Source: an uncultured Chryseobacterium sp.
Lineage (GTDB): Bacteria; Bacteroidota; Bacteroidia; Flavobacteriales; Weeksellaceae
DNA length: 64,000 nucleotides
Assembly (NCBI GenBank): GCA_913774355.1
Contig: CAJYGB010000017.1
Coordinates: 62,001 to 126,000 of the forward strand
Direction: 5' to 3'
Shown here: one piece after another, positions 35,024 through 44,391 of the stretch
Layout of the letters: every line of letters starts with the position of its first letter
Numbering within the stretch: position 1 is the stretch's first letter
Program-made: the position numbers and the translations under genes
The notes under the pieces: model-generated
What the model was told of the DNA's origin: nothing
What the model saw: the letters and a program-made list of their open reading frames with translations, nothing else
Databases searched by the model: none

Positions 35024-36812
35024 AGTTGCGTTCATTTTTTTGATGTTTTTATATATAGAATCCTTCTCTCAGATTGTTTTTCCTTCATTTGACAGCAAAA
35101 ATCTGAAATATGGATTTAAAAATTCTGCAGGCGAATGGATTTTAAAATCCGAATATAAAAGCGTTCAGAGTTTCTATACATATCAGGGAATCAGGATCGA
35201 TACAGTTGCTGTGGTGCAGAAAGATGAATTCTATAAGCAAAGCAATATCGTTATAAAAAGTAGTTATGGCCTGGTAAATGAGAAGGGGAAGACGATCATT
35301 CCTGTACAATACAAAACATTACTTTGTAATAAAGGAGTTTGCGCAGCCGGTACTCATGATAACAGAACGGTTATTTTAAACCTTAAAAATGAAAAACTCG
35401 CTGAAATTAAAGGAATTCCGCAAAAATTTCAGGATTCCGTAGTGGTTGTGTATAACGACGAAGATGGATTCTTTTATTTTACCAGATTGGATAAAATAAA
35501 TCCTGCAGGCCCTTTTTTAAGCGTGGAGTTTTCAGGAAAATCAAAATTATATGCATTGTCTCCATCCAACGAAAAGGCTTTTTACAATATAGATGGCAGT
35601 GTTTACTTAAGGAACGATTCTATCTATGACAGTAAACCGGAACTTTATCCTTATGATCTGTTCCTTATAAAAAATCAAAAAGGAGTTACTTTTTCAGACC
35701 GGAACGGAAAACTGTATGAAACGTATTATCAAAATGTAAATCCATGGCAAATGACGTACTGCAATAAACCTGTAAGTCATGGTGATTACACCACATGTAA
35801 AGATGGCGGAACTATTGATATAAAAAAAATAGTGGAATATTATGGCTTTGATCCGTCTGTACTGTATATTACAAAAGGAAAAGAGTTGGAGTACAACATA
35901 CTTTCAACTTTTTCGGTTGACGATCTGAATAATGAGAATTTTGAAAGCTACCAAATTGTGCAGTATAAAAATCCCGAAAATCCTGCGAAAAGATATGCTG
36001 TTTTAGATAAAGATCGTGTCGTTTTGAACTCGGAATTTCCTATTTTGAAGTTTTTTATTGATAATGCTCTAACGCAAAATCCTGAAAACGGCAAATATTA
36101 CATTGTAAAAAAGGATAAGACTGTTGAAGTTAATGAAAAACAACTGAATGAGCTTAAAAGTTTTGGATCCGTGAATTTTAATATATCTTTTAATTCTAAA
36201 AATAATGTGATTAAAGTGTATAATGATTTGAATACAAAACTATTCATCATTAATGAAGAAGGAAATATTAAAGAAATAAAAGGAAAAGATATTACTAATT
36301 TTTATAACGGTTTTGCATATCTGAATGATGGAAATAAAATGTTTTTAATTAATGAAAATCTGGAAAGATTGAAGCAAATAAATAATGGTAATAATACGCT
36401 GGGATCTTTCAAAGATTTTGACAGCAACGGGATTCTTATTTGGAGTTCCTATAAAAATATTCCGGGCAAGCAGGATAAAGAATTTTATGGAGCATTAAAT
36501 TATAAAGGAGAAAAGATTATTCCAGAATCTGAAAACCAAATCTATAAAGAAAATCCGGTATTTTATATCTCGTATTCCGAAACTGAAAAAGATGAAGAAG
36601 GAAATCAGAAAAATTTCGCTTTTAATAAAAATGGTAAAAAGATAGATCCTAAGGATAAAGTCAATGGAATTTATTTTTCCTATTATCCGAATTATTTAGT
36701 AATTCACTATGATTATGTTTCTTATTACTATTATTATTCTGGAGAATATTTGGGGAATAATAAAGACGGATTGGATTGGGAAGCTGATAAATTAGAAAAG
36801 CTAAGATTTTAA
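34998..36812 (+). CDS. WG-repeat exported protein
   Basis: 604 residues from ATG at 34998; upstream ATGs belong to another frame inside the preceding gene. Signal peptide VAFIFLMFLYIESFSQ. Several WG-type repeats: LKYGFKNSAGEWILKSEY, YGLVNEKGKTIIPVQY and FYGALNYKGEKIIPE. WG repeats are beta-hairpin modules common in Bacteroidota, generally thought to make propeller-like or binding structures. No enzymatic motif. Ends before a terminator shared with accC. Confidence 0.88.
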   Translation: MKKLTLSGKVAFIFLMFLYIESFSQIVFPSFDSKNLKYGFKNSAGEWILKSEYKSVQSFYTYQGIRIDTVAVVQKDEFYKQSNIVIKSSYGLVNEKGKTIIPVQYKTLLCNKGVCAAGTHDNRTVILNLKNEKLAEIKGIPQKFQDSVVVVYNDEDGFFYFTRLDKINPAGPFLSVEFSGKSKLYALSPSNEKAFYNIDGSVYLRNDSIYDSKPELYPYDLFLIKNQKGVTFSDRNGKLYETYYQNVNPWQMTYCNKPVSHGDYTTCKDGGTIDIKKIVEYYGFDPSVLYITKGKELEYNILSTFSVDDLNNENFESYQIVQYKNPENPAKRYAVLDKDRVVLNSEFPILKFFIDNALTQNPENGKYYIVKKDKTVEVNEKQLNELKSFGSVNFNISFNSKNNVIKVYNDLNTKLFIINEEGNIKEIKGKDITNFYNGFAYLNDGNKMFLINENLERLKQINNGNNTLGSFKDFDSNGILIWSSYKNIPGKQDKEFYGALNYKGEKIIPESENQIYKENPVFYISYSETEKDEEGNQKNFAFNKNGKKIDPKDKVNGIYFSYYPNYLVIHYDYVSYYYYYSGEYLGNNKDGLDWEADKLEKLRF

Positions 36813-36819
36813 ACAAAAT

Positions 36820-36850
36820 AAAACCGGTTTCTGATTGAAACCGGTTTTTA
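36820..36850. terminator. Bidirectional terminator between the WG-repeat gene and accC
   Basis: AAAACCGGTTTC, TGATT loop, GAAACCGGTTTTT. Serves both convergent genes. Confidence 0.85.
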
Positions 36851-36852
36851 TT

Positions 36853-38208
36853 TTAATGATTATCATATTTTCTGTCCATCACAAAATCCTCCATGAACTT
36901 GGTCGTGTAGTTTCCTGCAAGGTAATCCTCGTGATCCATCAGTTGTCTGTGGAATGGAATGGTGGTTTTCACGCCTTCAATATAGAATTCCTCCAGAGCT
37001 CTTCTCATTTTGGCAATTGCTTCCTCACGCGTCTGAGCGGTTGTGATCAGCTTAGCGATCATAGAGTCGTAGTTGGAAGGGATGGTATATCCTGAATACA
37101 CGTGGGTATCTACTCTTACCCCGTGTCCGCCAGGAATGTTTAATCCTGTGATCTTTCCCGGAGACGGTCTGAAATCCATGTACGGATCTTCAGCATTGAT
37201 CCTGCACTCGATGGAGTGAAGCTTAGGATAATGGTTGATTCCGGAAATCGGCGTTCCCGCAGCCAATAAGATCTGTTCTCTGATAAGGTCATAATCAATT
37301 ACCTGCTCGGTAATCGGGTGCTCTACCTGGATTCGGGTATTCATTTCCATGAAATAGAAATTCCGGTGCTTGTCTACAAGGAATTCAATGGTTCCCACGC
37401 CTTCGTATCCGATAAATTCTGCTGCTTTCACGGCGGCGTCCCCCATTTTCTCACGAAGCTCGTCCGTCATGAACGGAGAAGGGGTTTCTTCCGTTAACTT
37501 CTGGTTTCTTCGCTGTACGGAACAATCTCTTTCAGAAAGGTGGCAGGCTTTGCCGTATTGGTCACCCGCAACCTGGATCTCGATATGTCTTGGCTCCTCG
37601 ATCAGTTTTTCCATGTACATCCCACCGTTTCCGAATGCGGCTACCGCTTCCTGAATCGCAGATTCCCAATGGTCTTTCAGGTCTTCAGCCTTCCATACCG
37701 CCCGCATTCCTTTTCCACCGCCTCCTGCAGTTGCTTTGATCATTACCGGATACCCGATTTCTTCAGCTGTTTTAGCAGCAATTTCATAAGATTCGATCAG
37801 GCCGTCAGAACCTGGTACACATGGAACGCCTGCTGCTTTCATGGTTGCTTTGGCATTGGCTTTATCTCCCATTTTCTCAATCTGCTCAGGCGTGGCACCG
37901 ATAAATTTAATACCGTTTTTCTGGCATATTCTGGAGAAGTTGGAATTCTCTGAAAGGAATCCGTAACCTGGGTGAATCGCATCTGCATTAGTAATTTCAG
38001 CTGCTGCGATAATGTTAGGGATTTTCAGGTATGAATCTTTACTCATAGCAGGACCGATGCAAACCGCTTCGTCAGCGAACCTTACATGAAGGCTGTCTTT
38101 ATCCGCAGTAGAGTATACCGCAACGGTTTTGATCCCCATCTCTTTACAAGTACGTAAGATACGCATTGCGATTTCGCCACGATTGGCTATTAATATTTTT
38201 TTGAACAT
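36853..38208 (-). CDS. accC: Acetyl-CoA carboxylase biotin carboxylase subunit
   Basis: 451 residues. ATP-dependent carboxylation of biotin on AccB. ATP-grasp: [14 protein letters not shown] start, glycine-rich [12 protein letters not shown], and the catalytic [14 protein letters not shown]. Length normal. It follows accB by 94 bp on the same strand; the gap is AT-rich with no clear promoter or hairpin. Confidence 0.98.
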   Translation of the reverse strand: MFKKILIANRGEIAMRILRTCKEMGIKTVAVYSTADKDSLHVRFADEAVCIGPAMSKDSYLKIPNIIAAAEITNADAIHPGYGFLSENSNFSRICQKNGIKFIGATPEQIEKMGDKANAKATMKAAGVPCVPGSDGLIESYEIAAKTAEEIGYPVMIKATAGGGGKGMRAVWKAEDLKDHWESAIQEAVAAFGNGGMYMEKLIEEPRHIEIQVAGDQYGKACHLSERDCSVQRRNQKLTEETPSPFMTDELREKMGDAAVKAAEFIGYEGVGTIEFLVDKHRNFYFMEMNTRIQVEHPITEQVIDYDLIREQILLAAGTPISGINHYPKLHSIECRINAEDPYMDFRPSPGKITGLNIPGGHGVRVDTHVYSGYTIPSNYDSMIAKLITTAQTREEAIAKMRRALEEFYIEGVKTTIPFHRQLMDHEDYLAGNYTTKFMEDFVMDRKYDNH

Positions 38209-38302
38209 CTCTCCGAAATTTTAAATTATAAATTTTGAATTTTAAATTATTTTAAATGAAAAAGGATTCATCTAAAATTTATAATCTTGAATCTAAAATT
38301 CC

Positions 38303-38788
38303 TTAAGATGGATCTACCAAGAATAAAGGTTGGTCGTATTCTACCGGCGTGGCATCATCCACTAAAATCTTAACGATTTTTCCGCTTACTTCAGATTCGA
38401 TCTGGTTGAAAAGCTTCATCGCTTCGATCACACACACTACTTTGCCGTTGGAAACTTCATCTCCTACGTTTATGAAAACCTCTTTATCAGGAGAAGGCTT
38501 TCTGTAGAAAGTACCGATCATCGGAGATTTGATGGTTACATATTTACTGTCGTCAGATGCCGCTTCTGTATTTTGTGCAGGGGCTGCAGCCGGAGCAGCA
38601 GCTGGTGCAGGTGCTGCAGCCATTTGCTGAGGTGCCGTGTGGTAGACCGCAGGCTGTGCATACGCTACTTCGCTTCCCGCTAATGGAGTTTTAATGGTGA
38701 TTTCGAAATCTTTAGTCTTGTATTTTACCTCAGATACTTCTGCTTTAGATACAAACTTGATAAGATTTTGTATGTCTTTAATGTCCAT
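38303..38788 (-). CDS. accB: Acetyl-CoA carboxylase biotin carboxyl carrier protein
   Basis: 161 residues from ATG at 38788; a longer start at 38854 is unlikely, since a full promoter (38812-38840) lies between. Biotinylation site EAMKLF with Lys 125, in a lipoyl/biotinyl domain; an Ala/Pro-rich linker (about residues 50-75) separates it from the N-terminal part. Carries CO2 between AccC and the AccAD carboxyltransferase. Confidence 0.97.
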   Translation of the reverse strand: MDIKDIQNLIKFVSKAEVSEVKYKTKDFEITIKTPLAGSEVAYAQPAVYHTAPQQMAAAPAPAAAPAAAPAQNTEAASDDSKYVTIKSPMIGTFYRKPSPDKEVFINVGDEVSNGKVVCVIEAMKLFNQIESEVSGKIVKILVDDATPVEYDQPLFLVDPS

Positions 38789-38811
38789 AAAATTGATATT
38801 TGATTTTGCTC

Positions 38812-38840
38812 CAAAGATACCAAAAAAACATAAAAAACAA
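38812..38840 (-). promoter_or_regulatory. Promoter of accB-accC
   Basis: Minus strand TTG at 38840-38838, an 18-base spacer, then TATCTTTG at 38819-38812. Excellent match to the Bacteroidetes consensus; the ATG is 23 bases on. Confidence 0.75.
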
Positions 38841-38841
38841 C

Positions 38842-38880
38842 AAAAAACCGCCAAATTTTATCAAAATCGGGCGGTTTTTG
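38842..38880 (-). terminator. Terminator of the rpmF transcript
   Basis: AAAAACCGCC, loop, GGCGGTTTTT pairing; T6 on the minus strand at 38847-38842. It ends one base before the -33 TTG of accB. Confidence 0.75.
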
Positions 38881-38915
38881 TATTAAAACGAGTGTTTTCG
38901 GGCGAAAACGGACTC

Positions 38916-39119
38916 TTAGTTTTCTTCAGTAGTCGCTACTTCTTTTTCCAATACGACTTTACCTCTGTAGTAAAGTTTTCCTTCATGCCAGTGAGCTCTG
39001 TGGTAAAGGTGAAGCTCTCCTGTTGTTGCATCTTTAGCCAATTGAGGAACTACCGCTTTGTAGTGTGTTCTTCTCTTATCTCTTCTTGTAGACGACTGTC
39101 TTCTCTTTGGATGTGCCAT
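38916..39119 (-). CDS. rpmF: Ribosomal protein L32
   Basis: 67 residues of the 50S subunit: [20 protein letters not shown] opening and [15 protein letters not shown] further on. Cys-free variant (no zinc cysteines). Follows the DUF177 gene by 59 bp, a pairing conserved across many bacteria. Confidence 0.97.
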   Translation of the reverse strand: MAHPKRRQSSTRRDKRRTHYKAVVPQLAKDATTGELHLYHRAHWHEGKLYYRGKVVLEKEVATTEEN

Positions 39120-39178
39120 TGTGTAATAACTTTTTTAATTGATGAGCGATGAGATTCATCATCTCATCATTAAACTAT

Positions 39179-39703
39179 TTAATTTTTGTTCTTTAAATTT
39201 TTTAAGGCGTCCCATCTCGGGTCGCTTTCGTGTTCTTCCTCTTCTTCAGTTTCTTTCGGACTGAACTTTTCCAGGATCGCCAGATCTTCATCACTTACAT
39301 TCGGTGAAATTTTCTTCATCGGAATGGAAAGAGCGACGCTTTCATAGATCAGCTGGGCAACATTAAAGGCATGGTCTGCAGTTGGGATTGTAATCACGTC
39401 TTCTTCGCTGTCGTCATATTCCTCCCCGAATTTCACCAATACTTTAATTTCATTTTCAATGGGATGATCGAAATTTTCGCTTGAAATATCACAAACCAAT
39501 TCTACTGTCCCGTTTACTTTGATCTCAAATTCCAGAAATGTGCTGTGCTTGTCCAATAGAACATCTACCGCAATTTTAGGATTTGTAAATTCCTGTTCAG
39601 TGTCAAACAATTGAAAGAACTCTTTATCTATCTCAAACCTGAACTCGTGCTTGCCGGTTTTCAGCCCGGAAAAGCTTACATCATAGTTTCTTAACTTGTC
39701 CAT
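39179..39703 (-). CDS. DUF177 (YceD-type) protein
   Basis: 174 residues from ATG at 39703; the longer start at 39718 is a TTG inside the -7 box and is rejected. YceD/DUF177 proteins are found next to rpmF and are thought to help large-subunit rRNA maturation; that is known for other bacteria, not shown here. The middle CDISSENFDHPIENEIKV region and the C-terminal acidic tail (EETEEEEEHESD) are visible. Neighbour of rpmF in the usual order. Confidence 0.9.
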   Translation of the reverse strand: MDKLRNYDVSFSGLKTGKHEFRFEIDKEFFQLFDTEQEFTNPKIAVDVLLDKHSTFLEFEIKVNGTVELVCDISSENFDHPIENEIKVLVKFGEEYDDSEEDVITIPTADHAFNVAQLIYESVALSIPMKKISPNVSDEDLAILEKFSPKETEEEEEHESDPRWDALKNLKNKN

Positions 39704-39715
39704 AAAATGAGTGTG

Positions 39716-39745
39716 CAAAAATATGCAATTTTTTTATAATAACAA
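39716..39745 (-). promoter_or_regulatory. Promoter of DUF177-rpmF
   Basis: Minus strand TTG at 39745-39743, a 19-base spacer, then TATTTTTG at 39723-39716. The ATG at 39703 is only 12 bases past the box, so the leader is very short. Confidence 0.65.
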
Positions 39746-39795
39746 ATAAAATTTCTAACAAATTAATTTTAAAATCTTCTTTAAAGTTTAAAGAT

Positions 39796-40887
39796 TTAGG
39801 CTTCAGAATCCTCCGGCAGATCTTCATCTATTCCGTTATCTACCGCCATTTTTCTGGGCTGAAGGCGGTTATTCATCAAATCATTGTATTCGCTTCTGTG
39901 CTTAAAAATCTTAATAGCCGTAAAAATAGCTTCCGTAAAACTCTGAGGATCTGCTATGTTTTTACCCGCAATATCATATGCTGTCCCGTGATCCGGTGAA
40001 GTTCTGATAAATGGCAGCCCGGCTGTATAATTCACGCCTTCTTCATAAGCCAGTGTTTTAAACGGCGCCAGGCCCTGATCATGGTACATTGCTAATACCG
40101 CATCGAAGTTCCTGTATTTTTCCGGCTGGAAAAAGCTGTCGGCAGGGAAGGGTCCGAAAGTCATGATGCCGTTATCCGATAATTCCTTGATGGCAGGAGA
40201 AATAATTTCAATTTCCTCATTTCCTATGACGCCACCGTCTCCTGAATGTGGATTCAATCCTAAAACCGCAATTTTAGGCCTTACAATATTGAAATCTTCA
40301 ATTAATGTCTGATTTAGAATCCTGATCTGTTTTTTGATCTTTTCTTTGGAAATATTTTCAGCAACCTGTGAAAGAGGAATGTGGTGAGTAAGAACGGCTA
40401 CCTTAAGATCGTCCGTCACCAGGAACATCAGTCCTTTTTTATTGAATTTTTCCTCAAAATATCCTGTGTGCCCTGCATGCTTGAAACCCATTTTTACCAT
40501 TTCATCCTTATTGATAGGAGCGGTTACCAGAACATCAATTTCTCCTTTCAGTAAAGCTTCTGTGGCAGCTTCCAGAGAGTCGATAGCCATTTTGGTGGAT
40601 TCTTCCGTCGGGGTTCCCAGTTCTACCGTAGAATTTTCTTTCACAAGGTTTACCATATTCAGTTTTCCGGCGTGGGCCTGTGAAGCATCGTTGATATAAT
40701 TGAAATTCAGATTGAGTTTAAAAATATTTTTCTGATAGGTAAATAATTTTCCCGAACCAAAAATTACCGGCGTAAAAAAATCCGTGATGGTTTTGTCCGC
40801 CAGGGATTTCATAATGATTTCGGGACCGATGCCATTGAAATCTCCTATTGAAATTCCTACTCTTACTGTATGGTTTTTTGGGTTCAT
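39796..40887 (-). CDS. pdxA: 4-hydroxythreonine-4-phosphate dehydrogenase
   Basis: 363 residues. Oxidises 4-phosphohydroxy-L-threonine on the vitamin B6 pathway. Signatures: GISIGDFNGIGPEII, APINKDEM with KHAGHTGY (metal-binding His), MYHDQGLAPFKTLAYEEGVN and the RTSPDHGTAYDIAGK tail. Divergent from ribE with a shared 49-bp spacer. Confidence 0.97.
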   Translation of the reverse strand: MNPKNHTVRVGISIGDFNGIGPEIIMKSLADKTITDFFTPVIFGSGKLFTYQKNIFKLNLNFNYINDASQAHAGKLNMVNLVKENSTVELGTPTEESTKMAIDSLEAATEALLKGEIDVLVTAPINKDEMVKMGFKHAGHTGYFEEKFNKKGLMFLVTDDLKVAVLTHHIPLSQVAENISKEKIKKQIRILNQTLIEDFNIVRPKIAVLGLNPHSGDGGVIGNEEIEIISPAIKELSDNGIMTFGPFPADSFFQPEKYRNFDAVLAMYHDQGLAPFKTLAYEEGVNYTAGLPFIRTSPDHGTAYDIAGKNIADPQSFTEAIFTAIKIFKHRSEYNDLMNNRLQPRKMAVDNGIDEDLPEDSEA

Positions 40888-40893
40888 TTTGAT

Positions 40894-40901
40894 TATCTTT
40901 G
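40894..40901 (+). promoter_or_regulatory. -7 box (TATCTTTG) of ribE
   Basis: Plus strand TATCTTTG, 35 bases before the ATG at 40937, in the divergent pdxA/ribE spacer. No FMN riboswitch is seen. Confidence 0.6.
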
Positions 40902-40916
40902 AAGATTAATAAACTA

Positions 40917-40924
40917 CAAATTTA
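40917..40924 (-). promoter_or_regulatory. -7 box (TAAATTTG) of pdxA
   Basis: Minus strand TAAATTTG, 29 bases before the pdxA ATG; overlaps the region of the divergent ribE leader. Confidence 0.5.
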
Positions 40925-40936
40925 GCAAAAAATAAT

Positions 40937-41521
40937 ATGTTCACAGGAATTATTGAAGCAGTCGGGATAATTGAGAAGATCGAAGAAAACGGAAGCAATA
41001 TCGATTTTACTTTAACCTGTCCTTTTACCGATGAATTGAAAATAGACCAAAGCCTCGCCCATAACGGCTGTTGTTTAACCGTAGTAAAAATCGAAGGCAG
41101 CCAATATGTTGTAACGGCCATCAATGAAACGCTGGAAAAAACCAATCTAGGACAATGGAAAACCGGAAGTGTCGTAAATCTTGAGCGCTGCATGAAAATG
41201 GACGGAAGACTCGATGGGCATATCGTGCAGGGGCATGTCGACAAAACCGGTGAGGTGGTAAGCATCGAGAATAAAGACGGAAGTTATTTTATTACCATAC
41301 AGTATGAGGACAACGGAAGCTTTGTAACGGTGCCGCAGGGATCCATCACCGTGAACGGAATCAGCCTTACCGTAGCAAAAAGCGAAGATTCCCGGTTTTC
41401 AGTAGCGATTATTCCTTACACCTGGGAATTTACGAATATGAAATATTTAAAAACTGGTGATAAAGTTAATTTAGAATTTGATATAGTTGGTAAGTATATT
41501 GCTAGGTTAATTAAAAAATAG
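40937..41521 (+). CDS. ribE: Riboflavin synthase, alpha subunit
   Basis: 194 residues. Dismutates two lumazines to riboflavin. Two similar halves: MFTGIIEAVG ... NGCCLTV and QGSITVNGISLTV ... YIARLIKK, as in the lumazine-binding repeat pair; GHIVQGHVD is the family motif. Three bases separate it from the histidine kinase gene, so the two are probably co-transcribed. Confidence 0.97.
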   Translation: MFTGIIEAVGIIEKIEENGSNIDFTLTCPFTDELKIDQSLAHNGCCLTVVKIEGSQYVVTAINETLEKTNLGQWKTGSVVNLERCMKMDGRLDGHIVQGHVDKTGEVVSIENKDGSYFITIQYEDNGSFVTVPQGSITVNGISLTVAKSEDSRFSVAIIPYTWEFTNMKYLKTGDKVNLEFDIVGKYIARLIKK

Positions 41522-41524
41522 CGA

Positions 41525-42979
41525 ATGTCAATTAATATGTATAAAGGATATAGCTTAAGGAATCGCGTGTTTTTCGGTTTCCTGTTGGTATGCCTTTTAA
41601 GTGTTGTAGCGTCTTCGCTGGTGCCTTACTTTGTTTTAAGAAATAATTCTGAAAAGCAAAGTGAAATCGACATGCAGAATAAAACCGGTGCCGTTATGAG
41701 ATTTCTGGATTATGCCATAAGCATGAAGCACACAGAAGCCCGGGATCTGCCTGAAATGCTTGATAACAAAATCTACGAAATCGCAGATATCAATCAGCAT
41801 CCTATTGTCCTCTACGATCTAAGAGGAAATTATCTACTGTCCAGTGTAGAGGGAAACGAATCTTACCGTAAAGCGATACCGATTACTATTGTCAATAAAA
41901 TTCTGGCTACGAAAGCCAGGGTCGACATAAAAGGATATGATGCTTCCAAAGATGCTGTTCTCACCTCTTCTTATTTATTGCTCAGAAATAATGATTTTGA
42001 ACCGATTGCAATTGTGTATATTCCTTTATATCATGATGAAGGTTCTTATCTTGATGTTCTCAATACGTATCTGAAGTATATCGTTTTGGTTGATGTTTTA
42101 CTGATTCTTTTCAGCGTATGGTTTAGTTGGGTGATGTCCAATAACCTGGCGAAAAATATCACCAAATTTTCGGATATGATTACGCGTATTACGTTATTTG
42201 AAAATGAAATGCGCCCGATCCGCTATTATAAAAATGACGAACTTAATGCCTTGGCAAGGGCCTACAACCGGATGATTCTTCAGATTCAGGATCAGAAGGA
42301 AAGGCTTCGTTTTAAAGCTTCGGAAGAAGCCTGGAGAGAGATGGCGAAGCAGGTAGCACATGAGGTGAAAAACCCATTAACGCCGATGAAGCTGACCATT
42401 CAGAATTTTGAAAGGAAATTCGATCCCGAAGATCCGAATATCCGGGAGCGGGTAAAGCAGATGAGCAAAACAATGGTGGACCAGATCGATCTCATTGCCA
42501 CTGTTGCTTCCGCATTTTCCGAATTTGCCAAGCTTCCCGAAAAACATAACGAGGTAATCAATCTGAATCTGGAGGTAGAAGATATTCTGCGTGTATTTAA
42601 TGACGAAAGTGTTTTTATGCATGCCAATAAAAACAATATCATGATCAGCATGGATAAGATTTATCTGTCCAGGATCATTACCAATCTCGTGACCAATGCC
42701 AAGCAGGCAGAAAGCGAAGACAGGAAACTGATCGTTAATGTAGATATTGAACAGCATCAGCGCAGGGTTATGATTTCCGTGCAGGATAATGGGGTAGGAA
42801 TTCCGGAAAATATGTACGAAAGGATTTTCGAACCTAATTTTACATCCAAGAACAGCGGAATGGGATTAGGTCTTTCCATGGTAAGAAAAATGGTGGAAGA
42901 CTATAAAGGCGAAATTACCGTGAAATCCGAAGTGGGGAAGGGCACGACATTTATCATTACTTTACCTACCAATTTATAG
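41525..42979 (+). CDS. Sensor histidine kinase, NtrY-like
   Basis: 484 residues. Membrane segment at about 13-35 ([18 protein letters not shown]), an external domain, a second at about 177-203 ([18 protein letters not shown]), HAMP to about 255, then HisKA with H279 in [14 protein letters not shown], and HATPase with DNGVGIPE and [13 protein letters not shown]. The KNPLTP phrase is the NtrY/AtoS type. No response regulator adjoins; the partner must be elsewhere. Sits between ribE and a tRNA methyltransferase, whose GTG overlaps its stop. Confidence 0.95.
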   Translation: MSINMYKGYSLRNRVFFGFLLVCLLSVVASSLVPYFVLRNNSEKQSEIDMQNKTGAVMRFLDYAISMKHTEARDLPEMLDNKIYEIADINQHPIVLYDLRGNYLLSSVEGNESYRKAIPITIVNKILATKARVDIKGYDASKDAVLTSSYLLLRNNDFEPIAIVYIPLYHDEGSYLDVLNTYLKYIVLVDVLLILFSVWFSWVMSNNLAKNITKFSDMITRITLFENEMRPIRYYKNDELNALARAYNRMILQIQDQKERLRFKASEEAWREMAKQVAHEVKNPLTPMKLTIQNFERKFDPEDPNIRERVKQMSKTMVDQIDLIATVASAFSEFAKLPEKHNEVINLNLEVEDILRVFNDESVFMHANKNNIMISMDKIYLSRIITNLVTNAKQAESEDRKLIVNVDIEQHQRRVMISVQDNGVGIPENMYERIFEPNFTSKNSGMGLGLSMVRKMVEDYKGEITVKSEVGKGTTFIITLPTNL

Positions 42980-43674
42980 TGAAATCTTTTACGTTCAGAC
43001 AATTTGAGCTCCGGCAGTCGAAAGAGGTGTTCCGTGTGGGTACGGACGGTGTGCTGCTGGGTACTTCAGCAACGGTAGCTCATGCTTCCAAAGTATTGGA
43101 AGTCGGTACCGGAACAGGACTTATTTCCCTGATGCTCGCCCAAAGAAATCATCAGGCAGAATTTTTAGGAATCGATATAAACAAAGAAGCTACCGAACTG
43201 ACCCGGCTTAATTTTGAAAATTCTCCTTTTGCATCCAGGATGAAAAATATTCATCAGGATTTTAAATATTTTGATACCGCAGAAAGATTTGATCTGATTG
43301 TATCCAATCCTCCTTACTTTGAAACTTCAGACTCTGAAAAAGATAAAATTGCCCGTCAGAACGTGGAATTGAATTTCAGACAACTGATTTCAAAATCAGC
43401 AGGATTGCTTACGGGAAATGGCACTTTTTCTGTGATTATCCCTGTGGAAGCCGGAATAGGATTTATGCAAATTGCGGAAGAACACAGCCTTAAACTGACT
43501 CGCAGGATTAATATCAAAGGTATTGAGACGTCCGGTGTAAAAAGGTTGATCCTTGAATTTTCTTTAACAAAGCAACCTCTTTCAGAATCAGAATTCATTA
43601 TAGAAAAAAGTCCGAGGCAATACTCGGACTCATATCTTGAACTCACCAAAGAGTTTCATGTTTTTCGTAAATAA
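42979..43674 (+). CDS. trmN6: TrmN6-type adenine methyltransferase
   Basis: 231 residues from GTG at 42979, overlapping the previous stop. SAM motif VLEVGTGTGLISLML around residue 40-53 and catalytic NPPY at 110-113. Enzymes of this type modify A37 of tRNA1-Val; the exact substrate here is inferred by similarity. An intrinsic terminator for the opposite-strand ftsE is embedded in its 3' coding end. Confidence 0.92.
   Translation: MKSFTFRQFELRQSKEVFRVGTDGVLLGTSATVAHASKVLEVGTGTGLISLMLAQRNHQAEFLGIDINKEATELTRLNFENSPFASRMKNIHQDFKYFDTAERFDLIVSNPPYFETSDSEKDKIARQNVELNFRQLISKSAGLLTGNGTFSVIIPVEAGIGFMQIAEEHSLKLTRRINIKGIETSGVKRLILEFSLTKQPLSESEFIIEKSPRQYSDSYLELTKEFHVFRK
43604..43630 (-). terminator. ftsE terminator inside the trmN6 coding sequence
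   Basis: Stem AGTCCGAG (43610-43617) with CTCGGACT (43623-43630), loop of 5, followed on the minus strand by T6 (43609-43604). It is 51 bases beyond the ftsE stop and within the last codons of trmN6. Confidence 0.75.
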
Positions 43675-43680
43675 AATATT

Positions 43681-44391
43681 TTATTCAAATAATTCAGCAG
43701 TATCCAATACGGAAACTTTCCCGTCCTCACATCGAATTGCCTCTCCCGGGAAATTCTGGATCATGTGATAATCGTGGGTGGCCATAACCACGGCCGCTCC
43801 GTTTTCCAAAGCTACCTGCTTCAGAAGGGTCATGATTTCATTGGAAGTCTCAGGGTCCAGGTTTCCTGTCGGCTCATCCGCTAAGATTAGGTCCGGATGA
43901 TTCAGTAAAGCCCTTGCAATAGCGATACGCTGCTGTTCCCCTCCTGAAAGTTCATGCGGCATCTTGTGCTTTTTACTCTTCATATTTACACTTGCCAATA
44001 CTTCATTGATGCGTTCTTCTATTTTTGCCTTATCGCTCCAGCCTGTGGCTTCCAGTACGAATCTCAGGTTTTTCTCAACCGTTCTGTCGGACAGCAGCTG
44101 GAAATCCTGGAAAACAATGCCTAATTTTCTTCTCAGGTTCGGCACATCGGAAGCTCTCAGCTTAGCAAGGTCGAAACCTACGACTGCTCCGTGTCCGGAA
44201 GCTAATGGAATATGCCCGTACAGGGTTTTCAGCAACGAACTTTTCCCGGAACCTGTTTTTCCGATAAGGTAGCAGAATCTTCCTTTTTTGATGTTCAGAT
44301 TAACATCAGAAAGAACCGTGAAGTTTTTTTGCGCAATCTTCGCATGCTGCAGGCTTATGATGTTGTCTCCGGCGATATGGGTATGTGGCAT
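43681..44391 (-). CDS. ftsE: Cell-division ATP-binding protein FtsE
   Basis: 236 residues. ABC ATPase that, with FtsX, helps activate cell-wall hydrolases at division. Walker A GKTGSGKSS (44-52), LSGGEQQ signature around residue 147, Walker B LILADEPTGNLD, H-loop ATHD. The RRKLGIVFQDFQLL phrase is typical of FtsE. FtsX is not adjacent in the window. Convergent with trmN6, 6 bases apart. Confidence 0.9.
   Translation of the reverse strand: MPHTHIAGDNIISLQHAKIAQKNFTVLSDVNLNIKKGRFCYLIGKTGSGKSSLLKTLYGHIPLASGHGAVVGFDLAKLRASDVPNLRRKLGIVFQDFQLLSDRTVEKNLRFVLEATGWSDKAKIEERINEVLASVNMKSKKHKMPHELSGGEQQRIAIARALLNHPDLILADEPTGNLDPETSNEIMTLLKQVALENGAAVVMATHDYHMIQNFPGEAIRCEDGKVSVLDTAELFE

Noticed and set aside
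38209..38302. Inverted-repeat-like AT sequence between accB and accC
   Set aside because: Low-complexity (AAATTTTAAATT repeats) with no stable GC stem or T-run; not called as a terminator.
40888..40936. FMN riboswitch upstream of ribE
   Set aside because: The 49-bp spacer is too short and shows no RFN-like conserved blocks.
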